Below are positions 47,901 to 59,600 of a stretch of 64,000 nt of DNA, piece by piece. Location of the stretch: contig LODT01000037.1 of NCBI GenBank assembly GCA_001606155.1, positions 248,001 to 312,000 on the forward strand, in the 5' to 3' direction. This stretch comes from Tieghemostelium lacteum (taxonomy: Eukaryota > Evosea > Eumycetozoa > Dictyosteliales > Raperosteliaceae). Numbering within the stretch: position 1 is the stretch's first letter; every line of letters starts with the position of its first letter. A program made the translations under genes and the position numbers. The notes below the pieces were generated by a model, which saw only the letters and a list, made by a program, of their open reading frames with translations, was not told the origin of the DNA and made no database searches.

Positions 47901-47908
47901 ATTTTCAT
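44903..47908 (-). CDS. Secreted FG-GAP/fibro-slime (PA14-like) cysteine-rich protein
   Basis: Exon 1 (47908-47750) encodes a signal peptide and the first FG-GAP calcium loop (GGFDFNGDGKQ). A 60-nt phase-0 intron (47690-47749) and exon 2 (47689-44903) complete a 981-residue protein. Residues 45-440 hold repeated FG-GAP motifs (DINNDGYDEIII, DHNGDGINDLIF, DLNNDDIDDLVI, DFNGDGLQDMAV, DINGDGISDI), forming an integrin-alpha-like propeller. Residues about 600-800 match the dictyostelid fibro-slime/PA14 domain, with the FYSLFTRSDSDGSFNFVGST and SAFMDNQLVMD type of sequence. A Thr-rich linker (about 817-879, encoded by an imperfect ACN repeat) leads to a Cys-rich end with follistatin-like spacing. 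It has no transmembrane helix, so it is probably a matrix or prespore-coat-type protein. It sits between ComC-like genes E and G on the same strand. Confidence 0.75.
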
Positions 47909-48201
47909 CTTTTATGAAAGAATGAATAAATAATAAAAAGTAATTTTGAAGTGAATAGTGTTAAATTTATTTTTTAGATAAAAGGTGTTTGATAAAGTGT
48001 GTGATAAAATTTTACAAAAACAGATTACCTTTTTTTATATAAATCATCAAGAATTTTGCTTTTGTAGATTCTACATCTTTTTATTATATAATAATCAGAG
48101 TTAATCCTTCAATTGTTCTAAATAAAAATTTATTTATAAAAAAGCCAAAAAAGACAAAATAATAAAAAAAATATCACATTTTACCTTACAATAGAGATAC
48201 A

Positions 48202-48435
48202 ATGAATAATGATGTAAAATTTCAAGAATCATTCAACAACAAAATAATAAGAAATGAAATATTAAGGAATATCAATTCTATTCAAGATCTGTTCAGATTA
48301 ATGTTGACATCAACAAACAACAAACAATTAATCACAAGATCATTGGATAATCTTGCTTTCACTCTTGATTTCAGTCATCCTGAATCCGAGAAATTCTGTT
48401 TGATGGTTTTTATGAAACTTACTCAATATTTTTAA
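48202..48435 (+). CDS. Short hypothetical protein, possible gene-family fragment
   Basis: A 77-codon frame starting MNNDVKFQESFNNKIIRNEI. The pattern FNNKIIRNEI is a common opening of multi-copy dictyostelid ankyrin/F-box-type proteins, which are much longer. Here the frame stops soon after, so it is probably the 5' end of a lost copy. It lies in the narrow space between genes F (fibro-slime) and G and is antisense to neither. Function unknown. Confidence 0.35.
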   Translation: MNNDVKFQESFNNKIIRNEILRNINSIQDLFRLMLTSTNNKQLITRSLDNLAFTLDFSHPESEKFCLMVFMKLTQYF

Positions 48436-48483
48436 TCAATATTAAGTAAATAGTTTGTAAATGTTGTTCGACAAACACCTATT

Positions 48484-51400
48484 TTAAGGGTTCATTAAAG
48501 ATTTTATTTTTTCTTGAATAAAAGTAAAATGTTTACGTTCTTGTTCTTTCAAGTGTCTAACGTAGAGGAATGCTATGATAACTGCAATTAGAAAGACACC
48601 TGCGATGGCAATTCCTATGATTTGACCAGTGGTTAAACGTCCTTTGGCTAGGCTGTAGCATATAGCGTTTGGTAGATCACCTGCATTTACAGCTTCGAAT
48701 AACATGGAGAAATCAGGATCTAATTGAACGAAATGGTCGTAATATGGTATATTGATGCCAATGATTTTAGAGGATTCTGATGAAGATGAATCACTACTGT
48801 TATCATCTGAAAATTGGTTGGTTATCAAGTGTACTTTGTTATCTATAATTCCTAGATTGATTAATCTGGTGTATAGTGAATATCCATTGATTTGAAGTTT
48901 AAGGTAATCAGATTTAGAATTGATCTTTCCAGAATCAGAATTTGAACAGGTATCCACTTCTTGATCCATTTTAATAGACACTGGCATCTGCAGTTGAATA
49001 CTATTGAATGTGGATGAAAATGAATAGGAAGATAACTCAATTTTATATTTCATTGTAGATGGCATCATATCAAATTTTGCAGAGGCGAATGAAACTGGTG
49101 TCTTTTGTAGAAAGTATTGTACAAGTACTGTTACATTGGTAATCCGTCCTTGGTGTGTAAAGTTACTTTTGTAGCTGTATTCTTGTATATTTGGAGTAGA
49201 AAGTTGAGTTGTGTTGGTGTATATCCATTCATTTAGGTTATGAGTGTTGACTATTGTTCCATCAAAGGTTAGTTCAACTAGTGATCGCACTGATACCAAG
49301 GATTTTAAAGTTACTGTTATACCAGTATCAATAGTAGTGCTATAATCATTCTCTAATGTTGGACTGGATGTACTTATATTTGGTGTTATAGGTATGATTT
49401 GTGAGAGACAGTCTACACCAAACCAAGGATCAATGCATACACATCCCAATGTTGTTGAACATTGTCCGTTGGAGGGACCACCACACACTGGTGTACCTGG
49501 ACATGGTGGTGGAATTGGGTATTTAACAGGAACTATATTCACTCTATATGCATTTGATACCATACCATTACTATTCTTTACACGTAAATCCAATACCATG
49601 CCACTACTTGATATTCCTTGTATCACTAAATACAATGAATTCACATAAATAGGTGCAAAAGTGCTAACAGATGAGTTTTGGTGGGTTACTAAAACACTAG
49701 TGGTATTGATAAAGTTTCTACCAAATATAGATACAATTCCATTATTGTTATTGTGAACTAGAGCATCTGTTATCATTGGAGTATCTTTACTGTAGGTTAC
49801 ATTAATAACTGGATTCCAACCACCATTTATTAGGTCAATAGTAGATATTCCACCTAAATTTGAGTATATATCAGTGTATCCTTGTAGAGATACAATGATT
49901 TTAGTATCTATACTACCAAATCCCAATGGTAGATTGGTGGAACATTGAAAAGTAGCTGTTGTATTAGTGCCATTTAAAAATTTAGCCTGCACAAAGTATT
50001 GGTCAAGTGGAACTGCTGATATTTTACATTTTGGTAGGTTTAGTCTAGATACACTAGTGTCATCCTGAACTGTAAAGGTTACAATCAAGTCTCTTTCATA
50101 TCTACTTGTATCAATACTATTGACATTAGTTTCAAAGTTGGTTACAATTGGTGGTGTAGTATCAGTATGGCTTGCACATTCTATTGAGATACCTAATTGA
50201 TCCGTTTGATTATTCATTATATACAAAAGTGGAGATATATAGTGATGTTTTGTGGAATTTCCAGGATCAAATCTACTAATATATCCATTTTTATCCATTA
50301 ACTCGATGTAGCTTATATAGTACGTTTGAGATGTACATTGTGATTGAATTGGTATCTCAACAGTATAGTTAAACTCTGAGGTAGGGTCTATAGTAAACTT
50401 ATAAGTATATTCAAATACACCAAGATTACTAGTGACTTTAATTAAACCACTCTGTATACCATTGATAGGGTCAACAATAGTAAATGTCCATCCTATACTC
50501 ATATTAGTCTGTACCTGTACATTTTGATTAACACCACTTGGAAATGCGACAATTTTTGAAATTAATGGAGGCATTTGATCTGCATAGTCAGATCTTACAA
50601 TTAATGGATAATCCATATCTAAACTATCAAAAGTCAAATCTGGATAGTACACCTGATAGTGTACAGGCCCACTATACATGGCAGTTGGTAACACAAATTC
50701 AACTGTGAACAATTCCTCTGTTTCATTCCAATGTCCATAGAAAACCTTTGGGTAAGGATCCCTGGGATTCAATATCAATCTAATAACCATTTCTCTATCT
50801 GAATTTGTGAAATTTACATACAATGAATTTTTACATTCAATAAATGTTAAATCTACATTATTCATATCAAATCTTAATTCACTAATTTCTATACCAGCAT
50901 AAGGATTACCTATTAAAAATAACATTATTAGTATAATAAGTTATAAAACTTTTTTACCTCATAAACATACCGTAATCCTGTTGGTCCAAAATAACCTTTG
51001 GGTATCTTAAAAAGTTTTTGGTTGTTGAATAAACCATATCTTGTGTATTATTATACAAGTTAACGTCTCTTATATAATAAGTTCTCGTTCTAAGGTTCAT
51101 TCTAGAATAGTCAACGTATATTTCATAAGACACAACACCATCGTCATCATAATAAGTAACATAATCAAATACTGTTCTATCATGAGGTTTCACTAAAATA
51201 TCACCCATTTGAATTGATTGAATAGGTGAAAAGGCACCATCATAAGTTTCACCCTGTAATATCATTCTCATACCAGTCAATGGAATAACTCTTAAATTTA
51301 CCCACTTTGGTTTTTCTTCATCGTATTTATCTATATTTACATTAATATTAATATCAATAAATTATCTCATGATATAATTTATAGTGGTGGTTATTAAATA

Positions 51401-52864
51401 ATATATACCTTTCAGAATTTCATAAGTCAAACCAGTAAAGAATTTCAATTTCATATGGTAGATTCCTACTAGAAATGAAAAATCATAGATTCCATTAGCA
51501 TAAGTTCCACCAATCATTGATAATTCAATTTGTACTGTAGGACCTTCCCAAACATCTACAGTTAATGTAGCTTCGTTCTTGTTTAAGTATCCAATTTGAG
51601 CTTGAAAACTATACAAATTCAATGATGTGATATTATAGAAATTGTCACTTATAACCGTCATATTATTTGATATTTTAGCTATTGGAATTTAAGAATTAGT
51701 CAATCTTCAAAAATATTCAATAAATAGATAGATATACATACAGATAACAGAATATTGGGATATTGAATTGGTATCTTGTATTAATGATTGTTGGTGATTG
51801 TATATAGTTGAATATTCAATGGATTTTGAAATATCATATTCGTAGGAATGTAACATTACAGTTTTTATATTATTACCATAGACAATATATGAATCTCTTC
51901 TACCACTTTGATCAGATACCCCAGCATAAAAAATACCATCTTTATAATTTTCAATTGTTACCATATAATACAAATTACGAATAGAATAAGGTATCTTTGG
52001 TGATATATCACTTGTATAGAACTTTTGTACTGAAACATCTGGAGTTCTTTGATCTATTAATTATAGAATTAGTTTATATATTCAAACAATATAATAATTT
52101 AAAAATACAAACCATTAGTTAAAAATGTAGATATATTAAAATAATTATTATTTTTGAGAGTGTCAGTGATGGTTAAATGGATATAAGGGTCTGGTGTGTA
52201 ATTGGGTGGATTAGAATTCAGACCACATACTAATGTCATGGTTTGAATATCTTTCATGTAATGGTAGCAGTAGTAAGGTGGATTTGTATAAACTGTGAAA
52301 TTAGCTCTTTTAGTCAGATTGAATATTAAGTCTATTGTATATTCGTTTTTTGTGTTTATAGGTCCACGAAAGACTCTAGAGTTGTCAGTGGGTACCAATT
52401 CTTGTAATGGATAAGGTATAGGAACACAAGAGTATTTTGTAAGTGATAATGTTGTAAGAACTCCAGAATATATATTACCTCTCACCCAAACATCACCATA
52501 ATCATTTGGTTGTACTTTAGTAATATATCCAAAATTGTAACCCTCTGATAATGCAAATATATCAACAGCTCCATAGTTTCCTATTATAGCTGATGAACTC
52601 CATATTCTACAATACCCAACATCAGTTGGATAATTCCATCCCAAAACTTTAAATCTATAAGGTATTCTACAAAATCCATCATCTCCCACATATGATAATT
52701 GTTCAATTGGATCTGATAAATCAACTATTTCAAATACAGCTATATCCATTATTCCATACTATATATTAATACCCATAATTTAAATACAATATAATCCTAT
52801 ACATACCATCATTTAAATTCAAAGTTGATATCAATAAAATTAATATTACAATGTAATTATACAT
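48484..52864 (-). CDS. ComC-like EGF-domain adhesion protein G
   Basis: Exons 52864-52807, 52739-52113, 52053-51742, 51678-51409, 51330-50971 and 50909-48484 give 1350 residues, all introns phase 1. The intron 52054-52112 has the weaker donor GTTTGT. The signal peptide is MYNYIVILILLISTLNLN. This is the most divergent copy. Its ectodomain shares YPDLTF and RSDYADQMPPLI with both subfamilies. The EGF is CPGTPVCGGPSNGQC...CIDPWFGVDC. The membrane-proximal domain keeps the frame (NGYSLYTRLINLGIIDNKV) but has lost the DTHSLYGRFIKRG wording, and DTTPAS reads AVNAGD. A helix (LTTGQIIGIAIAGVFLIAVI) and a tail rich in Lys/Glu end NP. TG/CA-rich boxes lie 200-390 nt upstream. Confidence 0.8.
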
Positions 52865-53330
52865 TTTTATTATTATAAATAAATATAATAGTTATATAAA
52901 ATGAGTTTTAAAATAACATCTAAATACTTAAAATTGAAATGTTAAAGTAGGGAGGTGAAAGGTTTAATTTTAAATTAAAGAGTCCTATCCTATTTTTACT
53001 GTCTATATCAACCAAATTTGTCTTTATTTTCAATTTGGGTGGTAGAGTCAATGTTGTTAATCATGTTTGGTGTGTTTGATGTGTTGACTTCCCACACAAC
53101 CTTTAAAACACACAACGTGTGAGATAAAAAATCATTTTATAGAGCTCTTTTGATCACACTGTCGACAATCAAAAATTAAAAAAAAAGTGTGGTGTTTCAA
53201 TGAAAATGAGTTCAAAAAAGGGGGTTATGTGCATAGTGTGAGTGTTAGTCAGAGTTATTATTTGAAAATATACAGAAAGGAGGAAAAAAAGATAAATATA
53301 CTTTTATTAAACAAATTTGTGTTAATGGGG
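52865..53330. promoter_or_regulatory. Upstream region of gene G with TG/CA-rich boxes
   Basis: The region between gene G and MAEA contains TTTGGTGTGTTTGATGTGTT (about 53066), CCCACACAAC and AACACACAACGTGTGAG (about 53091-53122), GTGTGGTGTTTC (about 53187) and GTGCATAGTGTGAGTG (about 53229). These resemble GBF-type G-boxes and occur at a comparable distance upstream as in the tiger-like gene. MAEA ends at 53331, so its 3' UTR also lies here. No coding sequence is seen. Confidence 0.45.
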
Positions 53331-54574
53331 TTAAGATATATAGGCTCTTCTTAAATCTTCAAATTTAAATTCCTCTTGAGTTCTTGGGTCGGTGATTTTG
53401 TTGGTTTTCTCTTTCATCTCTGTGAGTGCATTTTTTGAATATACATTTCCATTAGGCAGAACCATTGGATAATTGTCTTCATTCATAATCTCACCAGTTA
53501 TTCTACAAACCAGTGAAGAATGTGATTTCAAAGACACTGGCAGAGGTTCTGCCAATGTGTGAAACTGTTCATTGCACAATGGACAATTGATGTTATAGTC
53601 ATCATGTTCACTGCAAGTCTCAGTCTTTAAAGCACTCAAACCACTCTGCATTGCAATATCAAGTAGTGAATGAGTAGTCAAGTTGTGTAATACAAAATTA
53701 TCATTCTTGAACTGACTAATCAAGTCCAACCAACGTTGGTGATCAAAAAGTGATTTGTACTTATCACATGTCGTATCCTTTTGAAACACCAATGTAGCCA
53801 TTGCCTGTTGAATCTCTTTCATATTAGTCTGAGAATTTGGTGACAAGTGGGTTCTAGAGTAACTAATAGCATCCAGTAACCTGTTTGCCCTAACCAGTTC
53901 TATAAACTCCTGTATTCTCAAATTAAACTCTAAATTTGATTTTATCTTTTTCAATTTTGATTTGTTTTCATTACACCATGATAGACCTTCTGTACAATCC
54001 TGTTTTAACAGTCCATCCACAACCTTCTTACCCGACAAAAATATACCTATATCTACAAAATCCTGTATTCTCTCTTGTTTAGACAACAGAATTGCACTGT
54101 CATAATAACCTTCTCTCAACAAATAATCAACCACAATTCTATTAACCCTAATCTCATTAAACTGTTCCACTTGAAATTTATCATCCTGTTGAGTGAGTAC
54201 TTTCTTAAAATGTTCAATTCTAATTCTAAGTCTCTTTATATCGTTTTCTTCTTCAACCTTTATTTCCTCTAACTACATTATTCATTTTAAAACTTGTAAG
54301 CTATTATGTAAATCTTTCAAACCCATTTTCAAAAACTTACCTTTCTTTTTAAACTTTGAGCTTTATTTAAAAGTTTATCTATGGTTGTATTAGCATCTGC
54401 TTTTGATATTGTTGATTTCTTTTTATTTAAATCATTGATTGAGTTTAGTATCACTGATAAATCTTTTTCTAGGAGTTTTTGTGAGACTCTAAATGATTTA
54501 TTTAGTGATTCATATGGTGCTCTAATCAATGATTTTTCTAATTGAATTTCACTACTAAGATTATTAGAGTTCAT
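53331..54574 (-). CDS. maea: MAEA/Gid9, RING subunit of the CTLH/GID E3 ligase
   Basis: Exons 54574-54341 and 54272-53331 join over a 68-nt phase-0 intron (54273-54340) to give 391 residues, close to human MAEA (396). The N-terminus has the family's APYESLNKSFRVSQKLLEKD block and a coiled coil. Residues 120-150 are a LisH motif (NRIVVDYLLREGYYDSAILL). CTLH and CRA helices follow (SNLEFNLRIQEFIELVRANR, DAISYSRTHL). From about residue 308 comes the GID-type RING (CPLCNEQF ... SSLVCRITGEIMNEDNYPM ... VLPNGNVYSKNAL). The C-terminal aromatic (RRAYIS) corresponds to the KVYIM end of the human protein, known to aid E2 binding. The complex degrades metabolic and developmental regulators in nucleus and cytosol. 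Confidence 0.92.
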
Positions 54575-54808
54575 TCCTCGAAAAAAAAAATAAATAATAA
54601 TAACTAGTTAAATGAAAATATAATAAAATAAAATAAAAATTAAATTAAAAAAAATTAATTTATTTTTAATTTTACACTTTTATAATTTGTATTATTTATT
54701 TGATTTTAAATCAAGTATATTATGTTCAATGTTATATGAATTTATGATTTCATTGAATGTGATATTTAAAAATGAAATTTAAATTGATTTTTTCATTTTT
54801 TTTTATAA

Positions 54809-56332
54809 ATGATCAAACATTCATTTAAACTATTATGTAAACATATAATAATAACACCAAATGAACAGAAACTTTTTCAAAAATTGAAGAATGCAACTGT
54901 TGATAGAGATGATGTTACTATAAGAATAGCAGGTGGATGGGTTAGAAATAAATTGTTGGCAATGAAAAGTGAGCAAAAGGAATGGTCGATAGATGAAGAG
55001 AACAAAGATATAGATATTGCATTAGACAATATAAATGGCAGTGATTTTGTAAATTCAATTATTAATATTGAAAAAGAACCTTTGAGGAGCTATACTGTAA
55101 AGTTAAATCCAGAGAAATCCAAACATTTAGAAACTGCATCTATAGTAATAGACGGTTACAATATCGATTGTAATGGGTTGAGATCTGATATATATTCCCA
55201 AGATTCACGTATACCTTTAATAACTAAAGGTACACCACTATCAGATGCACTCAGAAGAGATATCACTATAAACACACTATTCTATAATATACACACTCAA
55301 GAGATTGAAGATCACACTCAACAAGGTCTAAAAGATCTCTCAGAATGTCTCATTAGGACCCCTCTATCACCTTTTGAAACTCTTTTAGAGGATCCTCTGC
55401 GTGCATTTCGAGTTCTTCGATTTGCCACTAAATTTCATTTTGCTATCGAACCACAGCTTATGGGGGTAATAAAAAGTGTGGATTTTAGAAAAACAGTTTT
55501 AAAGAAAGTCAGTAGAGAGAGAATTAATACAGAGTTTAATAAACTCATGACAAAACCGGCCTATGCATTGCAATACTTTAAATATCTAGTAGAAACAGGT
55601 CTGGTTGAAATTGTGTATCATCATACACCTAACCCTTCACTACCATTTCAAAATTCACTCCCCTATTTGGAATTGGGTAACTCACAATCTGTAAATACAA
55701 AGGTTTTAGATACTCTTGAATTCAGACATTCGCTTATATTCTATCCGATGGTACTAGATAACCTATTATCATTAACAGATATTACCAAAATTCTCAGAGA
55801 CTTTAAATCACCAAACAAAGAGATATCTCAAACCCTTTCTATACTTAGACTCTCACAAGTTCTAAGTACTATTAAATCACATTACACTCAAGATACTCAA
55901 CACACCAACACATCCATAGAAAGTTATTTAATCGATAGTCCAACCAATTTCAAAACTCATCTATTTCCCCTACTTTTGGAACTCAGAAAATCTCATCAAT
56001 TTCTACTTAGTATTCATCTCTGTAGAATTCATTCACAAATCAATGATAATAATAATAATAATAATTCAGAACAGTTTTGGAATGATGTTGAGGCATTGAT
56101 TAGTATAAAATGTTACCCACTTTCCAAGATTAAATATTCTTTAACACAAGAAGATGTGTTTGAGAATGTTGAAATTGTAAAATCTGGTAAATGCTCTGGT
56201 ACAGGTTTTACATCTCTAATGAATGAGTTGATATATCACCAATTCAGTAAACACAACTTCAAAAGTAACCACATTCAACCAATTTCTAAGCAAGAGGCAA
56301 TTCAATTTTTAAATTCTCTCCCAAATAAATAG
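54809..56332 (+). CDS. CCA-adding tRNA nucleotidyltransferase
   Basis: A 507-residue, single-exon class II nucleotidyltransferase. Motifs in order: AGGWVRNKLL (42-47 core; family GGxVRD with Asn for Asp), KDIDIAL with metal-binding Asp67 and Asp69, DALRRDITINTLFYN (RRD 149-151, base-selecting region), and EDPLRAFRVLRFA (194 on). The helical C-terminal half contacts tRNA. A basic, hydrophobic start (MIKHSFKLLCKHIIITP) could serve as a mitochondrial presequence, with cytosolic protein made from a later start, as in other eukaryotes. A short Asn run (encoded near 56045-56065) is a dictyostelid insertion. It adds or repairs the CCA end of all tRNAs. Confidence 0.9.
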   Translation: MIKHSFKLLCKHIIITPNEQKLFQKLKNATVDRDDVTIRIAGGWVRNKLLAMKSEQKEWSIDEENKDIDIALDNINGSDFVNSIINIEKEPLRSYTVKLNPEKSKHLETASIVIDGYNIDCNGLRSDIYSQDSRIPLITKGTPLSDALRRDITINTLFYNIHTQEIEDHTQQGLKDLSECLIRTPLSPFETLLEDPLRAFRVLRFATKFHFAIEPQLMGVIKSVDFRKTVLKKVSRERINTEFNKLMTKPAYALQYFKYLVETGLVEIVYHHTPNPSLPFQNSLPYLELGNSQSVNTKVLDTLEFRHSLIFYPMVLDNLLSLTDITKILRDFKSPNKEISQTLSILRLSQVLSTIKSHYTQDTQHTNTSIESYLIDSPTNFKTHLFPLLLELRKSHQFLLSIHLCRIHSQINDNNNNNNSEQFWNDVEALISIKCYPLSKIKYSLTQEDVFENVEIVKSGKCSGTGFTSLMNELIYHQFSKHNFKSNHIQPISKQEAIQFLNSLPNK

Positions 56333-56649
56333 GAACACCCACACCCACTATATTTAAGGTACACTCCAAATAATCACTAGTTTCTCAAGAGGGGGTGTGT
56401 GTGTTAATTACAAAAAAAAACACACACCTTCAATTTACATCTTTTTTTAAAAGTGTGTGTTTGAGAGGTTCACATTAAAAGCCCCAATAACTTTTTATAG
56501 CATATTCTATTTTTATAAATTATTAATTTTTGTGATTATAATTTAATTTAATTCAAGTTTACAATTTATTATTCTAGAAAAAAGTTATACTGTACTATAT
56601 ATATATATATTTATTTGTAATAATTTGATATGTATAATAATTTATAAAA
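56333..56649. other. Intergenic region with TG/CA boxes and a hairpin
   Basis: Between the CCA-transferase and the giant gene lies a G/T tract (56394-56405) followed by its near-exact complement (AACACACACC, 56419-56428), separated by A-rich sequence, so a 9-10-bp hairpin is possible. A further GTGTGTGTTTGAG lies at 56453. It may end upstream transcripts or bind a TG/CA-box factor. No gene is seen. Confidence 0.45.
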
Positions 56650-59600
56650 ATGGATAACTTTGATCCAGTACCTAAAAACCCAAATAATAACAATAATAAC
56701 AATAATAATAATAATAATAATAATATTAAGAGTATTCTTAAAAATAGCATAAATTCAAGGGCATCCGTTGCATATGGTAATGGAGGATACCAATATTCAA
56801 AAGAACTCAACACTTTTAAAAATAATTTTTACAACAAACGTCATTCACCGGTGAATGAAAAAGTAAAAGAAAAGAAAAAAGTAATCATTGGAGATGACAA
56901 ACAAAATAAGAATAAAACTCTTAATTTTGATATTGGAATTGTGAAAGATCTTACACATTCATTTCACTCAAAAATACATCGTGTACCACCTCAGTTACCA
57001 GACGAGAACACACTGAAATTCAATGTTGATTTCTTTAAATTATCAAAACTAGAGGAATTTTTAAAGAATTTGTTAAAGTCACCTAAACAGATTGAACTAG
57101 ACGCCCAATCACGTGATAAAATTAGTATACCTGATACCGAGACATTTCGTGCAACCTCTGAATTTGCAAGTGACCTGTTTGTTCAACTTGGCTCTGTGAT
57201 GGGTGACTCTATAGTACACCAAAGTAAAGCCATTAGAAAAATGTTTGATATGGAAAATGTGCAATCTAATGTCTTTCACCATCTCTATGACTCAATAGAA
57301 AAGGTTATTAAAGTTGCTTGTGGATGTGAAGACAGTGCTGCTAATATACCTATAAACTATCTTGAGTTAAATTATACCACTTATCAAGACTTGGAAATCC
57401 ACATTAAAGAGTTCCAAGATTTCAATAACAATGAGCTTTTAGGTGCCATCTTTAATCACAATATTAATAAGGTCAATACGGTCTTGTATATCTTAAAATA
57501 TGTGAATGTACACACTGCAAAAACTCAACCACAGAAAACTGCACAATTGGCCAAACAAATAGTACAGTATATCCTCTTAACATTCTCTGATGAAATTCGT
57601 GACTCTGATTTCATCAAAGAGATTCTTCGCAATTTTATGGGGTACCTATTAACCTATGTAAACAAGAATCAACAAAGACTAGATTCCATTTCTAGTATTG
57701 TTAAAGATATTCTTCCTCAACCTCCTAAGCAACAGTCTCAAGATCTTTGTGACTCTCAATTTGAAGATTTACCAGATAGTCTTATAAACTCACCATTTGT
57801 TGAAATTTCACCAAAATTGGGTTCATCAAGTAGCAGTATCGCTTCCAGCAGCAGTAGTAATACCATTACTAGCAATTCCTCTAGTATTCATGTCAATGAA
57901 GATATAGAGAGTATAAAATCATTTCTCATTAGTGTCAATCATAATAGAAATCCTGAATATCTTGAGAAATATCATTTTATCATATTCCCTACTGAACATG
58001 ATATCTTTGAAATGAACTGGCTGGTAAAGTTGTTTGGTGAGAGTCCATTTATAAAGGAATCTGAAAGATCTAAACCCGGATCATGGTATATTTATGATAA
58101 GATTTCAGTTCAGACTATAATGCATCTTCTCAACCAGATTGACTATAGACAGTTTCCAAAGTGGGGTACACGTGTGGAGTGGGGTAAGATACTGTATCCT
58201 TTAAATAATTTAATGGACTTTGCAATGAGTAAAGATCTCTTTTCATTAGGTTTGTTTTTAATGAAGACTCTTGCATACATCTCACATACCGCTCCTACAA
58301 CAGTCATTCAAAACTGCATTGATATTGGGTACAAGTCCATGTGGCCTTCTCATGTTTTGGCAACTACCATGATGGAGTTCTTTAATTGGGGATCTATGGA
58401 TGAAGACTGTTTAGTCTCACTCTTTCAGAGTTTGTATCAATTGGATATCACAATTGAGGAATATGCCAGTAAAGAAGCCTTATTTTCAAATAGAGAAGAG
58501 TATAGATACAAAATGTTGAATATAATGTTTATGTATCAGTATCTAGTTGAATTGGTATACAAGGCTGATAAAGCACTTGAAGATGTCTCTGGTAAAGCCA
58601 AGTACCCACTTCTGATAGTCCTCACTAGAATTGCCAGAATGTACCCCTACACACTAGAAGAAGAGTTCATTCACAATAAATTTGATGTTGGTAAACTAGC
58701 TTTTGATGAACTGTTCTACTTTGCATTCATTGTTGATATGCAAGCCTATATCAAAACCATTCCAAATATCACTCAAAAGATAGACCAGTTTGTTACCTGT
58801 TTTTCCATTTTCAAAAAAGAGGCAGCTAGTAAGTTACTGATATTGTGTAACTCCTCACCACATCTCATCAACAGATTCCTAATGAACATCCATGATAACA
58901 TTTTAAAAGTTGATTTCCAACTACTCTTCAAATTTATTTCTGAGAATGAACACAGTACCAGTCCTTTTGCATTCTGGTTAATCTCTGGATATGGTGTAGA
59001 CTATATTGTCACAATGCTCACTGGTAAAAATCCACATGTGTTAGGGTTCTCTAATATTGCAATGAACATTAGTAAATTCATTGATTCACCTACTGAATTC
59101 CATATTCCAGAACACAAATCAGAAGAATTTACACAACTGATTAAACACCTTCTCACATCACTCAATTATAATATAATTGATGAACCATCAAGAGTTAAAC
59201 TCACTTTGGCTCTAATGTTTACAAATAATCCTGATATTGTTGCATGGGCACCTAAATTCTTCAATGCCTCTAAAATTCTAATTAATCCTGTTGAAGTAGG
59301 TAAAATCAATAATAACAATATCAAGTTCAGTGACCATCACCACAACAATAGAACCAATAATACACAGAAATCAGATGAAATGAACAAGTTAGCTCAAGCT
59401 CTATTTATAGATAACGTTATTGAAAAAATTTTCAATGTAAATAATTATAATTTGTCACATGTTTCCTTTGTAACTGATCTTATTACAATATATATGATTG
59501 GTAAACAATGTGAAATATCTCTATATAACAGAATACAATCTAAACTTGGTAAATCAAATATAATCTATCATTCAAAATTTCACATTTTATCATCAATATT

